Shown: piece after piece, positions 1 to 9,085 of the stretch | How positions within the stretch are numbered: position 1 is the stretch's first letter | Layout of the letters: each line of letters starts with the position of its first letter | Assembly (NCBI GenBank): GCA_900472575.1 | Contig: UCIV01000003.1 | Location: 62,001 to 126,000 of the forward strand | DNA from: Hyphomicrobiales bacterium | GTDB lineage: Bacteria; Pseudomonadota; Alphaproteobacteria; Rhizobiales; Rhizobiaceae | Direction: 5' to 3' | Length of the DNA: 64,000 nucleotides | Made by a program: the position numbers and the translations under genes | The notes under the pieces: generated by a model | Told to the model about the DNA's origin: nothing | The model's database searches: none | The model's input: the letters and a program-made list of their open reading frames with translations, nothing else

Positions 1-489
1 ACGCAGCACGTTGATGCCGCCGGCATTGGTGGAGACATTGCCGCCGATGCGGCAGCTGCCCTGAGCACCGAGAGCAAGTGGGAAGAACATGCCCTTCTCG
101 GCAATCGTATCCTTGAGTTCGGCCAGCACGCATCCGGCGTCGACCACGGCGGAGAAATCGTCGCTGTCGATGTTGCGGATCTTGTTCATGCGCTCCAGCG
201 TCAGCACGACCTGGCGTTCGGGCTCATCCGGTATGCCGCCGAGAACGAGGCCGGTATTTCCGCCCTGCGGCACGATCTTGAGGCCGAGATCGCGGCAGGC
301 CTTCACTGCTGTCTGCACATCCGCAGTCGAGCGGGGACGTATGACGGCAATCGCACCGCTGGTCACGTCGCCGTGCCAGTCGCGGCAATATTGCAGCATG
401 TCAGCCGAGTTGGTGAGGACAAGATCTTCGCCAAGAATTGCGCATAGCGAAAGACGCTGCTCGGCGATCGAGCCCGAAAGGTCCGTCAT
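1..489 (-). CDS. FAD-binding oxidoreductase, GlcD/D-2-hydroxyacid dehydrogenase type (N-terminal part, runs off window start)
   Basis: The first 163 codons of a minus-strand gene; the 3' part lies outside the window. The translation begins MTDLSGSIAEQR and carries the VRP-like IRPRSTADVQ segment followed by the glycine-rich FAD-binding stretch PQGGNTGLVLGG and GSCRIGGNVSTNAGG, the signature of the PCMH/GlcD-type FAD domain (D-lactate, glycolate or D-2-hydroxyglutarate dehydrogenases). The ATG at 487-489 is preceded by GGGGAGGAGAG, a strong ribosome site. It is divergent from the denD-like gene, so it may oxidise a related 2-hydroxy acid. The substrate cannot be told from this domain alone. 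Confidence 0.85.
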   Translation of the reverse strand, partial: MTDLSGSIAEQRLSLCAILGEDLVLTNSADMLQYCRDWHGDVTSGAIAVIRPRSTADVQTAVKACRDLGLKIVPQGGNTGLVLGGIPDEPERQVVLTLERMNKIRNIDSDDFSAVVDAGCVLAELKDTIAEKGMFFPLALGAQGSCRIGGNVSTNAGGINVLR

Positions 490-673
490 ATAGTCTCTCC
501 TCCCCAGGAGTGCCCGGATCTTTCTCCGGCAGTCCAAAGCCTCACGTCAGTTTTCACCGGCTGCTTTTTTGCCTGATGACGAACTCTTCTATTTCCAAAC
601 AGAGCATACAGGGTTATCAGACAACCTTACAAGAGGAAATTCGTGGGGCATCCACGGGTGTATGGGAGGAAAC

Positions 674-1657
674 ATGCATATTCTTGTTATCGGTGCTGCC
701 GGCATGGTCGGTCGCAAGCTCACCCAGCGTCTCGTTTCGGAAGGGGTGTTGCACGGCAAGCCTGTTGATGCGTTGACATTGGTCGATGTGATTGAGCCGG
801 AAGCGCCTGCCGGTTTTGCCGGCAAGATCACGACACTTTCTTCGGATTTCAGCCTGCCCGGCGAGGCGGAGAAGCTGATCGCAACGCGACCCGACGTGAT
901 TTTCCATCTGGCGGCGATCGTTTCGGGCGAAGCGGAACTCGATTTCGACAAGGGCTATCGTATCAACCTCGACGGTACACGCTATCTGTTCGATGCCATC
1001 CGGCTTGAAAACCAGAAGGACGGTTATTTTCCGCGCGTCGTCTTCACCTCGTCGATCGCGGTCGTCGGTGCGCCACTGACCTATCCGATCCCCGACGACT
1101 TCCATCTGACGCCGCTCACCAGCTACGGCACGCAGAAGGCGATGAGCGAGCTGCTGCTGGCCGATTACAGCCGTCGCGGTTTCTTCGATGGTATCGGCAT
1201 CCGCCTGCCGACAGTCTGCATCCGCCCGGGAAAGCCGAACAAGGCTGCCTCCGGCTTCTTCTCCGGCATTCTCCGCGAGCCGCTTGTCGGACAGGAAGCA
1301 ATCCTGCCTGTCTCCGAGGACGTGCGTCATTGGCATACATCTCCGCGCTCGGCCGTCGGTTTCCTCATTCATGGCGCCGGTCTCGACCTTTCGAAACTCG
1401 GCTGGCGCCGCAGCCTTTCCATGCCGGGCGTGAGCGCCACGGTGGGTGAGCAGATCGAGGCCCTGCGGCGGGCGGCGGGTGAAGACGCGGTGAAACTGAT
1501 CCGTCGTCAGCCGGACGAGATGATCATGAATATGGTCGCCGGCTGGGCGCCGGGTTTTGAGGCCAAGCGCGCCACCGAACTCGGCTTCACGTCTGAGAAG
1601 AATTTCGACGAGATCATCCAGGTCCATATCGAAGATGAGCTGGGAGGCAAGCTGTGA
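674..1657 (+). CDS. denD: NAD-dependent epimerase/dehydratase family protein, D-erythronate dehydrogenase-like
   Basis: A 327-residue extended short-chain dehydrogenase. The N-terminal Rossmann motif GAAGMVG is at residues 7-13, the catalytic Ser region is FTSSIAVVG, and the Tyr-Lys pair is in SYGTQK. Overall sequence and length resemble DenD, which oxidises D-erythronate at C2 in a known four-carbon acid sugar pathway. The ATG at 674 was chosen over an upstream in-frame start because GGGAGGAAAC precedes it. The stop overlaps the next start by 4 bases, so the two dehydrogenases are translationally coupled. The family is certain; the substrate is inferred from resemblance and context. Confidence 0.75.
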   Translation: MHILVIGAAGMVGRKLTQRLVSEGVLHGKPVDALTLVDVIEPEAPAGFAGKITTLSSDFSLPGEAEKLIATRPDVIFHLAAIVSGEAELDFDKGYRINLDGTRYLFDAIRLENQKDGYFPRVVFTSSIAVVGAPLTYPIPDDFHLTPLTSYGTQKAMSELLLADYSRRGFFDGIGIRLPTVCIRPGKPNKAASGFFSGILREPLVGQEAILPVSEDVRHWHTSPRSAVGFLIHGAGLDLSKLGWRRSLSMPGVSATVGEQIEALRRAAGEDAVKLIRRQPDEMIMNMVAGWAPGFEAKRATELGFTSEKNFDEIIQVHIEDELGGKL

Positions 1658-2544
1658 CCGGCGAGACGCAAAAGAAGAAGATAGCCTTTCTCGGGCTTGG
1701 CCTGATGGGGCTGCCCATGGCGCGCCGGCTTGCCCGCGCCGGTTATCCTCTGACGGTATGGAACCGTGACGCTGCAAAGGCGAAGCCGCTTGAAGCCGAG
1801 GGGGCAGTGGTCGCCGCTTCGGCCACGGACGCGGTTCGCGATGCCGATATCGTCTTCACCATGATGACCAATGGCGATGTCGTCGGTACGGTCCTGTTCG
1901 ATAGCGGGGTTGCTGCTGCGATGAAGAAGGATGCCGTGCTGATCGACACCAGTTCGATTGCGCCGTCGATTGCCCGCGATCATTTCGCCAGACTTGCTGC
2001 TATCGGCATCAGGCATCTCGATGCCCCGGTTTCCGGTGGTGTCGTCGGTGCCGATGCGGGCACGCTGGCAATCATGGCCGGTGGTGATGTCGATGTGGTT
2101 GCGGATCTTGCCGATGTCTTCGCCGTTCTCGGTCGCGTCACGCATGTGGGGCCGAGCGGGGCAGGGCAGGTGTGCAAGCTCGCCAACCAGCAGATCGTGG
2201 CGGTCACCATCGGTGCCGTCGCTGAGGCGATGATCCTTGTTAAGGCCGGCGGCGCATCGCGTGAAGCCTTCCGCAATGCGATCCGCGGCGGCTTTGCGGA
2301 GAGCCGTATTCTGGAGCTGCACGGCGCGCGCATGGTGGAACGGAATTTCGATCCCGGTGGTTCGTCGAACAACCAGCTGAAGGACCTGAATACGGTCATG
2401 GCGCTCGCCAAGGAACTTTCGCTGCAGCTGCCGTTGACGCAAACGGTGACCGGTGAATTTTCCGACTTCGTTTTCGAAGGCGGCGGAGAAAAGGATCATA
2501 GCGGCCTTCTGCTTCACTTCGAAAACATCAACCCCAAGTCCTGA
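1654..2544 (+). CDS. NAD(P)-dependent beta-hydroxyacid dehydrogenase (3-hydroxyisobutyrate dehydrogenase / L-threonate dehydrogenase family)
   Basis: A 296-residue protein starting at a GTG that overlaps the TGA of the previous gene. It has the beta-hydroxyacid dehydrogenase pattern: GLGLMGLPMARRL nucleotide loop near residue 14, DAPVSGGVVGADAGTL substrate loop, and GAGQVCKLANQQI containing the catalytic lysine. Length is typical of the family (about 290-300). Relatives include GarR, MmsB and LtnD (L-threonate 2-dehydrogenase). Pairing with a DenD-like enzyme and a dicarboxylate-type permease favours a role in tetronate catabolism, but kinase and decarboxylase partners of that pathway are not visible here. 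Confidence 0.8.
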   Translation: MTGETQKKKIAFLGLGLMGLPMARRLARAGYPLTVWNRDAAKAKPLEAEGAVVAASATDAVRDADIVFTMMTNGDVVGTVLFDSGVAAAMKKDAVLIDTSSIAPSIARDHFARLAAIGIRHLDAPVSGGVVGADAGTLAIMAGGDVDVVADLADVFAVLGRVTHVGPSGAGQVCKLANQQIVAVTIGAVAEAMILVKAGGASREAFRNAIRGGFAESRILELHGARMVERNFDPGGSSNNQLKDLNTVMALAKELSLQLPLTQTVTGEFSDFVFEGGGEKDHSGLLLHFENINPKS

Positions 2545-2605
2545 CGGCAAACAGGCAGGTGAGATCGGGAATGGCGGCGTTGCTGCCATTCGCTCGCGAA
2601 AAAAT

Positions 2606-2619
2606 GCTGCACTGCGATA
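2606..2619. promoter_or_regulatory. Near-match to the TGC-N3-GCA motif upstream of the MFS gene
   Basis: GCTGCACTGCGATA, in the gap between the dehydrogenase and the permease, differs by one base in its first 14 positions from the exoX-upstream site at 10130 (GCTGCACTGCAATA). It lies about 120 bases before the annotated permease start in an AT-rich stretch. It may be a regulator site or chance. Confidence 0.25.
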
Positions 2620-2734
2620 ATATGTCTTATTGACGGGTCGATTAGGGCTGGCCTCGACGGGCTTTCGGGCGTAACACGGTCGGACACCCCAAGTCCTTTC
2701 AGGACACCCCAACCCGGCGCGGCCCGCGATTGCG

Positions 2735-4108
2735 ATGCGTGGCACCCCCTGGCACCCTTACGTCGCCGCGCTGTTCAGAAATGGATCTGCGCTCTTGGAT
2801 AACACCTTGGCAAAAGACGTGGCCTCGTCGCCTATCGACGAAAAGGTCAGGCTGAAATCTATCATTGGCGGCTCTGCCGGCAATCTGGTCGAATGGTACG
2901 ACTGGTATGTCTATTCCGCCTTCACCCTCTATTTTGCTCCCATCTTCTTTCCCTCGGGCGACCAGACGGCGGAACTGCTGAGTGCTGCGGCCGTCTTTGC
3001 CGTGGGCTTCCTGATGCGGCCGATCGGCGCCTGGTTCATGGGCATCTATGCCGACCGCAAGGGCCGCAAGGCCGGCCTGACGCTTTCCGTCACGCTGATG
3101 TGTCTCGGTTCCTTCCTGATCGCGATTGCACCAGGTTACGAGTCTATCGGCCTTGCTGCGCCAGCGATCCTCGTGTTTGCGCGTTTGCTGCAGGGTATCA
3201 GTGTCGGCGGCGAATATGGCGCCAGCGCCACCTATCTCAGCGAAATGGCCGGTCGCAACCGTCGTGGTTTCTTCTCCAGCTTCCAGTATGTGACGCTAAT
3301 TTCCGGTCAGCTTGTAGCCCTTGCGGTGCTGCTCGTGCTGCAGGCCTTGCTCACTGCGGAACAGCTGCAGTCCTGGGGTTGGCGCATTCCGTTCTTCATC
3401 GGCGGATTGCTGGCGATCGTGGTGTTCTATATCCGCCGCGGCCTCGTCGAGACGCAGTCGTTCAAGAATGCCGACAAGGATGCGAAAAAGGCTTCTGGCG
3501 GCTGGGCGCTGTTTAGGCATTACCCGAAGGAAGCCTTCCTCGTCATCGCGCTGACGTCGGGCGGTACGCTCGCCTTCTACGCCTATACGACCTACCTGCA
3601 GAAGTTCCTGGTCAACACGTCGGGCTTCAGCAAGGAGACGGCGACGGAGATCACCACGGCAGCCCTGTTCGTCTTTATGCTCTGCCAGCCGATAGCCGGC
3701 GCGCTTTCCGACAAGATCGGTCGCAAACCGCTGATGGTTGGCTTCGGCGTTCTCGGCACGCTGTTCACCTACCTGATCTTCACCTCGCTTGCGGCCACAA
3801 CGAACGCGTTCACTGCGTTCCTGCTATCGCTGGTCGGCCTGCTGATCGTGACCGGTTACACCTCGATCAACGCGGTGGTGAAGGCCGAGCTTTTCCCGGC
3901 GCATATCCGTGCGCTCGGCGTCGCTCTGCCTTACGCGCTCGCCAACACGATCTTCGGCGGCACGGCTGAATTCGTGGCGCTGAAGTTCAAGCAGATCGGC
4001 CATGAAGAGTGGTTTTTCTGGTATGTGACGATCATGATCGCCATCTCGCTTATGGTCTATGTGAAGATGCGCGACACCAAGCATCACAGCCATATCAAGG
4101 AAGACTGA
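2735..4108 (+). CDS. MFS transporter, metabolite:H+ symporter (KgtP-like) family
   Basis: A 457-codon frame for a 12-helix permease. The signature GNLVEWYDWYVYSAF at the first helix and DRKGRKAGL between helices 2 and 3 mark the metabolite:H+ symporter group (alpha-ketoglutarate, proline/betaine and dicarboxylate carriers). DKIGRKPLM appears at the matching place in the second half. The true start is unclear. The ATG at 2735 has no good ribosome site and gives an unusual leader; a TTG at 2795 beginning MDNTLAKD is a reasonable alternative. Position suggests import of the substrate of the two dehydrogenases before it. A terminator follows at 4154. Confidence 0.85.
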   Translation: MRGTPWHPYVAALFRNGSALLDNTLAKDVASSPIDEKVRLKSIIGGSAGNLVEWYDWYVYSAFTLYFAPIFFPSGDQTAELLSAAAVFAVGFLMRPIGAWFMGIYADRKGRKAGLTLSVTLMCLGSFLIAIAPGYESIGLAAPAILVFARLLQGISVGGEYGASATYLSEMAGRNRRGFFSSFQYVTLISGQLVALAVLLVLQALLTAEQLQSWGWRIPFFIGGLLAIVVFYIRRGLVETQSFKNADKDAKKASGGWALFRHYPKEAFLVIALTSGGTLAFYAYTTYLQKFLVNTSGFSKETATEITTAALFVFMLCQPIAGALSDKIGRKPLMVGFGVLGTLFTYLIFTSLAATTNAFTAFLLSLVGLLIVTGYTSINAVVKAELFPAHIRALGVALPYALANTIFGGTAEFVALKFKQIGHEEWFFWYVTIMIAISLMVYVKMRDTKHHSHIKED

Positions 4109-4416
4109 TTCTCGCCGGCTTGGCCGTTTAAGCTCAAGAACGATGATTTACCGGAGGCGGGCCCATGGCTCGCCTCTTTTCGTTTCTCCTCGCGCCACTT
4201 TTTTCTATGCGGAAACAAGGCGTGCCCGGCTCGTCGCTTGCAAAAGAAAACTCGCATAAGCCTCGATCAAGGCTGCAGGTTCAGGGTCTTCCGTATCACC
4301 TATCGCGACCCTGTTTCACCCGAGTTGGTTACCGCTTCTTAAGATTTGGGCGGGTCGCGTTAATCATTTGTTAACCACGTCAGCGGTAGACATTGGGCAA
4401 CGATTTATTAACGTAG
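4109..4416. other. Gene-free interval between the MFS gene and minC
   Basis: About 300 bases hold the MFS terminator and the presumed min promoter. The last 70 bases are AT-rich, with GTTAACC and TTTATTAACG stretches. A 69-codon open frame here starts inside the terminator loop and is not credible. Confidence 0.6.
4154..4180 (+). terminator. Rho-independent terminator after the MFS gene
   Basis: GAGGCGGGCC pairs with GGCTCGCCTC (one G-U pair) around a CAT loop and is followed by TTTT. Confidence 0.75.
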
Positions 4417-5172
4417 ATGACCAAAGTGCTAACAGACGCTCGCTCCATTCGCATCAAGGGCCGTTCGTTCCTGGCGGTCGTTCTTTCACCGGATCTTCCG
4501 CTGGATCAATGGCTTGAACGCCTCGACGATCTGGCTGCCCGATCTGCCGGTTTCTTTCTCGACAGGCCCGTCGTCCTCGACGTCTCGGAGCTTTCGATCA
4601 AGAAGGCCGAACTGAAACAACTGATCGACGACCTTGCCGCGCGCAAGGTCCGGATCATGGGCATCGAGGGCGCGCGCCCGTCGCAGCTCACGCCCGAAAT
4701 GCCACCTGCGATGAAGGGCGGCAAGCCCGCTTCCGACGTCGAGGTAACGGCACAGGAGCCGGAAACCGAGGCCGAAGCCGATGTCGCCGCGACTGTCTCA
4801 CCGGCGCCGCAGCGCCAGGAAGCGCCGCAGGTTCGGGCGATCCCGCAGTCGCTTACAATCGACGAGCCGGTCCGTTCCGGCCAGTCGATCATCTTTCCGG
4901 AAGGCGACATCACCATTGTCGGCTCCGTTGCATCGGGTGCCGAGGTTATCGCCGGCGGTTCGATCCACATCTACGGCACGCTGCGCGGCCGGGCGATGGC
5001 AGGGTCGATCGGCAATAGCAACGCACGCATTTTCTGCCGCCGCCTAGAGGCGGAACTGATCGCCATCGACGGTATCTACAAGATGGCGGAAGACATGGAT
5101 TCAAGCCTTCGCGGGCACGCCGTGCAGCTTTCGCTTGAGGGCGAAACGATCATGGCAGACGTACTTTTCTGA
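4417..5172 (+). CDS. minC: Septum site-determining protein MinC
   Basis: 251 residues. MinC blocks FtsZ assembly away from mid-cell and is carried to the membrane by MinD. The N-terminal domain (IRIKGRSFLAVVLSP, residues about 9-105) is followed by a variable Ala/Glu-rich linker. The C-terminal beta-helix (about 150-251) contains VRSGQSIIFPEGDITIVGSVASGAEVIAGGSIHIYG and GRAMAG, the conserved MinD-binding repeats. The start is preceded by only a weak ribosome site. It is the first gene of a compact minCDE operon, which in Sinorhizobium is also carried on a secondary replicon. Confidence 0.97.
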   Translation: MTKVLTDARSIRIKGRSFLAVVLSPDLPLDQWLERLDDLAARSAGFFLDRPVVLDVSELSIKKAELKQLIDDLAARKVRIMGIEGARPSQLTPEMPPAMKGGKPASDVEVTAQEPETEAEADVAATVSPAPQRQEAPQVRAIPQSLTIDEPVRSGQSIIFPEGDITIVGSVASGAEVIAGGSIHIYGTLRGRAMAGSIGNSNARIFCRRLEAELIAIDGIYKMAEDMDSSLRGHAVQLSLEGETIMADVLF

Positions 5173-5203
5173 ACCGGAACAAGGTTCAATACAGGAGATC
5201 AAG

Positions 5204-6019
5204 ATGGGGAAAGTCATAGTCGTGACGTCCGGCAAGGGCGGGGTTGGCAAGACAACATCGACGGCCGCACTCGGAGCAGCGCTGGCACAGCGCAATGAAA
5301 AGGTCGCCGTCGTCGATTTCGATGTCGGGCTTCGCAACCTCGACCTCGTGATGGGTGCCGAGCGCCGCGTGGTCTACGACCTCGTCAACGTCATCAACGG
5401 CGACGCAAAGCTGCCGCAGGCGCTGATCCGCGACAAGCGGCTCGACACGCTGTTCCTGCTGCCCGCTTCCCAGACGCGCGACAAGGACGCGCTGACGGAA
5501 GAGGGTGTCGAGCGCGTCATCGGCGAATTGAAGAAGTATTTCGACTGGGTCATCTGCGACAGCCCGGCCGGCATCGAAAAGGGCGCGACGCTTGCCATGC
5601 GCCATGCCGACGTTGCCGTCGTCGTCACCAACCCGGAAGTCTCCTCGGTCCGCGATTCGGATCGCATCATCGGCATGCTCGATTCCAAGACGCTGAAGGC
5701 CGAGAACGGCGAGCGGATGGAAAAGCATCTTCTGCTGACCCGTTATGATTCCGTTCGTGCGGAACGCGGCGACATGCTGAAGGTCGACGACGTTCTGGAA
5801 ATCCTCTCCATCCCGCTTCTCGGCATCATCCCGGAAAGCACGGATGTCCTGAAGGCATCGAACCTCGGTGCCCCGGTCACGCTGTCGGATGCACGCAGTG
5901 CGCCGGCACAGGCCTATTTTGAAGCTGCCCGCCGTCTGGCCGGCGAAATCGTACCTGTGACGGTGCCGGGCGAAAAGCGCGGCATCTTCGGAAAACTCTT
6001 CGGAAGGAAGGCCGCATGA
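5204..6019 (+). CDS. minD: Septum site-determining ATPase MinD
   Basis: A 271-residue membrane-cycling ATPase of the ParA/MinD group. The deviant Walker A motif GKGGVGKTT is at residues 10-18 and the Walker A' region is [16 protein letters not shown]. The C-terminus [14 protein letters not shown] is a typical amphipathic membrane-targeting helix. The ATG at 5204 was taken because ACAGGAGATCAAG precedes it and the protein then begins [13 protein letters not shown], as in the family. It lies 31 bases after minC and overlaps minE by 4 bases. Confidence 0.98.
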   Translation: MGKVIVVTSGKGGVGKTTSTAALGAALAQRNEKVAVVDFDVGLRNLDLVMGAERRVVYDLVNVINGDAKLPQALIRDKRLDTLFLLPASQTRDKDALTEEGVERVIGELKKYFDWVICDSPAGIEKGATLAMRHADVAVVVTNPEVSSVRDSDRIIGMLDSKTLKAENGERMEKHLLLTRYDSVRAERGDMLKVDDVLEILSIPLLGIIPESTDVLKASNLGAPVTLSDARSAPAQAYFEAARRLAGEIVPVTVPGEKRGIFGKLFGRKAA

Positions 6020-6279
6020 GCATACTGCGTCTTTTCACCCGTTCGCCTCGGCGCTCGGCGCCTGCTGCGCGGGAACGCCTGCAGGTTCTTCTGGCTCACG
6101 AGCGGGCATCCACCGGCTCCGACCTGACCGCGATCCTGCGCGAGGAAATCCTTGCCGTCATCGCCAAGCACGTCCAGCTCGACGCTGACCGTGTCACGGT
6201 GAAGGTCGATCGCGACGAGAATGTCTCGATCCTTGAGATCGATGTCGAGATTCCGCTCGATGCCGCAAGGGCAGCCTAA
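6016..6279 (+). CDS. minE: Cell division topological specificity factor MinE
   Basis: 87 residues, the usual MinE length. The N-terminal membrane/MinD-contact helix region reads [14 protein letters not shown], followed by the [14 protein letters not shown] helix and a C-terminal beta dimerisation part ([21 protein letters not shown]). MinE stimulates MinD ATP hydrolysis and drives the oscillation that frees mid-cell for division. The start overlaps the minD stop (ATGA). A bidirectional terminator separates it from the convergent exoQ. Confidence 0.97.
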   Translation: MSILRLFTRSPRRSAPAARERLQVLLAHERASTGSDLTAILREEILAVIAKHVQLDADRVTVKVDRDENVSILEIDVEIPLDAARAA

Positions 6280-6302
6280 GTCTCCCAAGACTTGAAATGA
6301 AA

Positions 6303-6340
6303 ACGGCCCGGGGCTTTCTGCTCCGGGCCGTTTGCTTTTT
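6303..6340. terminator. Bidirectional terminator between minE and exoQ
   Basis: ACGGCCCGG and CCGGGCCGT arms (6303-6331) enclose a short loop. A T-rich tract follows on the plus strand, and a run of T follows on the minus strand as well. It ends both the min operon and the exoY-F-Q operon. Confidence 0.8.
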
Positions 6341-6346
6341 GGTGGG

Positions 6347-7606
6347 TCAGGCCGCGATCGGGTGGTGCCTGTATCGCTGCTGCGGAAGCTGGGGCACGGG
6401 CCGCCGGAGGGTCAGTTTTCCAGCGGCATAGAACATCAGGAAAGAACCGATCTGATAGGGGAAGATCACGTCGATCTCGACGAAGGATCGCATCAGCAGC
6501 AACAGGCTGACGGCGAACAGGACGATGGATGACGGATCATTGTGCCGGTTCAGCATGGCGCTCAGATGGCCGAAAACGTTTCGCAGCAACATGAAGACAA
6601 GCAGCGCAAGGCCGACCAAGCCGTTCTCCACGGCCACCTCGATATAGGTGTTGTGGAAGTGGAAGCCTGTGCGGGTGGCGATGAAAAACTCGTCCCAAAG
6701 CTGTTCCGGCTTGGCAAAACCCTGGACCCAGAAACCCTGATAACCCATGCCGAGAACCGGGTTGAGATGTGCTGCCTCGATACCCTGTTGCCAGAGATAG
6801 GTTCTGCCCGTCAGCGTCGAATCCTTGCCGAACAGGCCGAGGATCGCATCGACTGCGCCCATTTGCAGGCCGGCCACGACGATCGCCAGGCCGATCACGA
6901 GAATGCCGACGAACAGCAGCTTTCGGCTTCCTGGCGCCAGAAGACCGAATGGCAGATAGGCGATACAGGCGGCAATCAGCCCCGCCGTGGTGATAACGGA
7001 CGTTGCCGATTGGGACGCCATCAGGCAGTAGGCGCAGAGAAGTGCCGCGGCACCGGCGCCAGCCAGCCATATATCCCGGCGGCGGAAGACGATGGCGTAG
7101 AGAACCGAGAAAACAATGCCGAGGGAGGCGTAAAGCCCGAGCTGGTTCTTGGAAGCGAAGGATCCGACGAAGCTGTAGCTGCCATCCATCGCATCATAGC
7201 TGTAGTGACCGAAGACGATCGAATAGAGCATGACCACGACCGTGCCGACGATCGAACCGCGTGTCAGCGTCAGCACGCTGATCGTGCGCATTGCTATCAG
7301 GGCGCAGATCAGATGGGTAAGCAGCTGGATTGCCGTCCTCAACGACACCGATGGCGCCGGCGACCAGAAGGCTGACAGGAAACAGAGAAGCGGGAAGGCG
7401 ATTATCCAGAAATATCTGAAATAGTTGCCCAGCACCCGTTTGTAATCAACCAGGATCAGCGGAAACCAGAGCCCGTAATAGACCAGGATCGACACCTGCC
7501 CGAAAAGGCTGGAATAGGCGAAGACGAAGAAGGATAGCGCCACTGCCGCTATCCCATAGACCTGGTTCCTGTCAGGGTCGACCAACATCGACCGAGCGAT
7601 TTTCAT
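6347..7606 (-). CDS. exoQ: Succinoglycan polymerisation protein ExoQ (Wzy/O-antigen ligase-like)
   Basis: A 419-residue multi-pass inner membrane protein with about ten to twelve hydrophobic segments and a large periplasmic loop around residues 290-330 (GMGYQGFWVQG, FHFHNTYIEV). That HNTY-containing loop is the hallmark of O-antigen ligase/Wzy-like polymerases. In Sinorhizobium ExoQ acts with ExoP and ExoT to join octasaccharide units into high-molecular-weight succinoglycan. It is the last gene of the minus-strand exoY-exoF-exoQ operon, with only 10 bases after exoF. In Sinorhizobium exoZ lies beyond exoQ; here the min operon takes that place. Confidence 0.9.
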   Translation of the reverse strand: MKIARSMLVDPDRNQVYGIAAVALSFFVFAYSSLFGQVSILVYYGLWFPLILVDYKRVLGNYFRYFWIIAFPLLCFLSAFWSPAPSVSLRTAIQLLTHLICALIAMRTISVLTLTRGSIVGTVVVMLYSIVFGHYSYDAMDGSYSFVGSFASKNQLGLYASLGIVFSVLYAIVFRRRDIWLAGAGAAALLCAYCLMASQSATSVITTAGLIAACIAYLPFGLLAPGSRKLLFVGILVIGLAIVVAGLQMGAVDAILGLFGKDSTLTGRTYLWQQGIEAAHLNPVLGMGYQGFWVQGFAKPEQLWDEFFIATRTGFHFHNTYIEVAVENGLVGLALLVFMLLRNVFGHLSAMLNRHNDPSSIVLFAVSLLLLMRSFVEIDVIFPYQIGSFLMFYAAGKLTLRRPVPQLPQQRYRHHPIAA

Positions 7607-7616
7607 TCGCCACCTA

Positions 7617-9002
7617 TCACTGCATCAGAAGGTCTGATGATACCTTGATCACGTCACCGGGGCGAAGCATGGCGTTTTCATCGACGGTGATCTGTTTCGG
7701 ACCGTCGCCATTATCCCGGACGATGACATATTTGATCGTCGCGTCCTTGTTCGACGGGTCGAATTTCAGGGCTTCGGCCGACTGCGCCAGGGCTTCCTGC
7801 ATCAGCTCGCGGCTGGTCGAGAGTTCAAGGCCGAGCTTCTCCAGCTGCGCCTCGGTGTCCTGCAGTTCCTGGGCGCGCTGGGCATCCCAGTCGTTGCGAA
7901 GGTTGATCTCGTCCTGGTTTGCCTTGTTGATATCCTGCTTGGCGCGCAGCGAAGCCGTATCCGTATCGAGCATGTTGGATTCGAGATCCGCTGCACGTTC
8001 TTCCGCCGAGAGACGGCGGCTGGATGTGGCAAGACCCTGTTCGCTGAGCTTGGCCATACGATCGCGGTCGTCGTTATAGAGCGCGAGCTGCCGCTGCTGT
8101 GTTCCCGATTTCTGCGCCAGAGACTGGACTTCGGTATCAAGCAGGGTTTTGAGGTCGGCCAACGCCTTCAATTGAAGCTCGTAACGTTCGCGACGCGACT
8201 TCATAAGCGAGGCCTCGCTCGCCATCAGTTCCTTGGCGTTCGGCACATCCTTCAGTTCCGGCGGCATGGCCAGTTCCTTGGCATTGGCGATTTCGGCCAT
8301 GAGGCGCGCTCTGCGAGCGATCAGGCGCCCGCGTTCCGAATCACTGACCTGGGCATCGCCGCGCGCCCGGATGAAATCGCGGGCAAAGCGCTGGCCGGCG
8401 TCGGAACGCTTGAGGCCACCGGCGAGGCTGACGGCTTTCAGAACGGTCAGATTGGGGGAATAGGGATATTCGCCCGGCTTATCGACATCGCCCGCCAAGA
8501 AGAGCGGCCGGAATTCCGCGATTTCCACGGAAGCCGAGGGGAGATTGCGCAGGGCGAATTCGCTCTGCAACCTCTCGCCGATCGCCTTGCCGACCTCTGC
8601 CGTCGTCTTGCCGGCGGCATCGAGATCACCGATGAAGGGCAGCGATAGTGCTCCGGACGGGCCGACCGCATAGTCGCCGCTGACGGCATCCCAGGTGCGG
8701 ACGCTGCCGTCTGCCGGCTGCCATTCCGCAACGCGAATGCGAAGCTTGTCCATTACGCCAAGGCGATAGGCACCCTCCTGGCTCTTTGCGCTGACCGTTG
8801 CCGTCGCTTGCGCCGGTTTGCTGGTCTTTGTCGCAGGCTGGGCCGCAGCTGCTGCCTGAGGTTGGGCTTGGGACTGGGGTGTCTGGGACTGAGGCTGGGC
8901 AGAAGTCTGCGCGCCTGCTGATGTGGTCAGCGACAAAACAAATGTTCCCGCCGCTATTGCCAGCGTCGGGATGCGTCGCGGAAAGACCATTCGGATACCC
9001 AT
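7617..9002 (-). CDS. exoF: Polysaccharide biosynthesis/export protein ExoF
   Basis: 461 residues. A signal peptide (hydrophobic core about 14-28, cleavage after SAGAQ) is followed by a low-complexity Gln/Ala/Pro/Thr stretch to about residue 75. Next comes a polysaccharide-export domain (VMDKLRIRVAEWQ, SLPFIGDLDAAG), an SLBB-like part (FLAGDVDKPGEYPY), then long charged helices likely to be coiled coil (about 240-400) and a second SLBB-like tail ending VIKVSSDLLMQ. ExoF is required, with ExoY, for early succinoglycan synthesis/export. AAGGAGATCTG precedes the ATG. It is somewhat longer than Sinorhizobium ExoF, mainly through the low-complexity stretch. Confidence 0.9.
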   Translation of the reverse strand: MGIRMVFPRRIPTLAIAAGTFVLSLTTSAGAQTSAQPQSQTPQSQAQPQAAAAAQPATKTSKPAQATATVSAKSQEGAYRLGVMDKLRIRVAEWQPADGSVRTWDAVSGDYAVGPSGALSLPFIGDLDAAGKTTAEVGKAIGERLQSEFALRNLPSASVEIAEFRPLFLAGDVDKPGEYPYSPNLTVLKAVSLAGGLKRSDAGQRFARDFIRARGDAQVSDSERGRLIARRARLMAEIANAKELAMPPELKDVPNAKELMASEASLMKSRRERYELQLKALADLKTLLDTEVQSLAQKSGTQQRQLALYNDDRDRMAKLSEQGLATSSRRLSAEERAADLESNMLDTDTASLRAKQDINKANQDEINLRNDWDAQRAQELQDTEAQLEKLGLELSTSRELMQEALAQSAEALKFDPSNKDATIKYVIVRDNGDGPKQITVDENAMLRPGDVIKVSSDLLMQ

Positions 9003-9085
9003 CAGATCTCCTTGGTTTATTGCATTTCGTATTTCGTGGTGATTTCCGCACCGGCGGATAACGCGCGGTGCGGCTATGATGCCCG

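Noticed and set aside
617..1777. Long antisense frame opposite denD
   Set aside because: A shadow of GC-rich coding sequence; the plus-strand product has full family motifs and a ribosome site.
4165..4374. 69-codon plus-strand open frame before minC
   Set aside because: Its ATG lies in the loop of the MFS terminator, it has no ribosome site, and the product has no recognisable feature.
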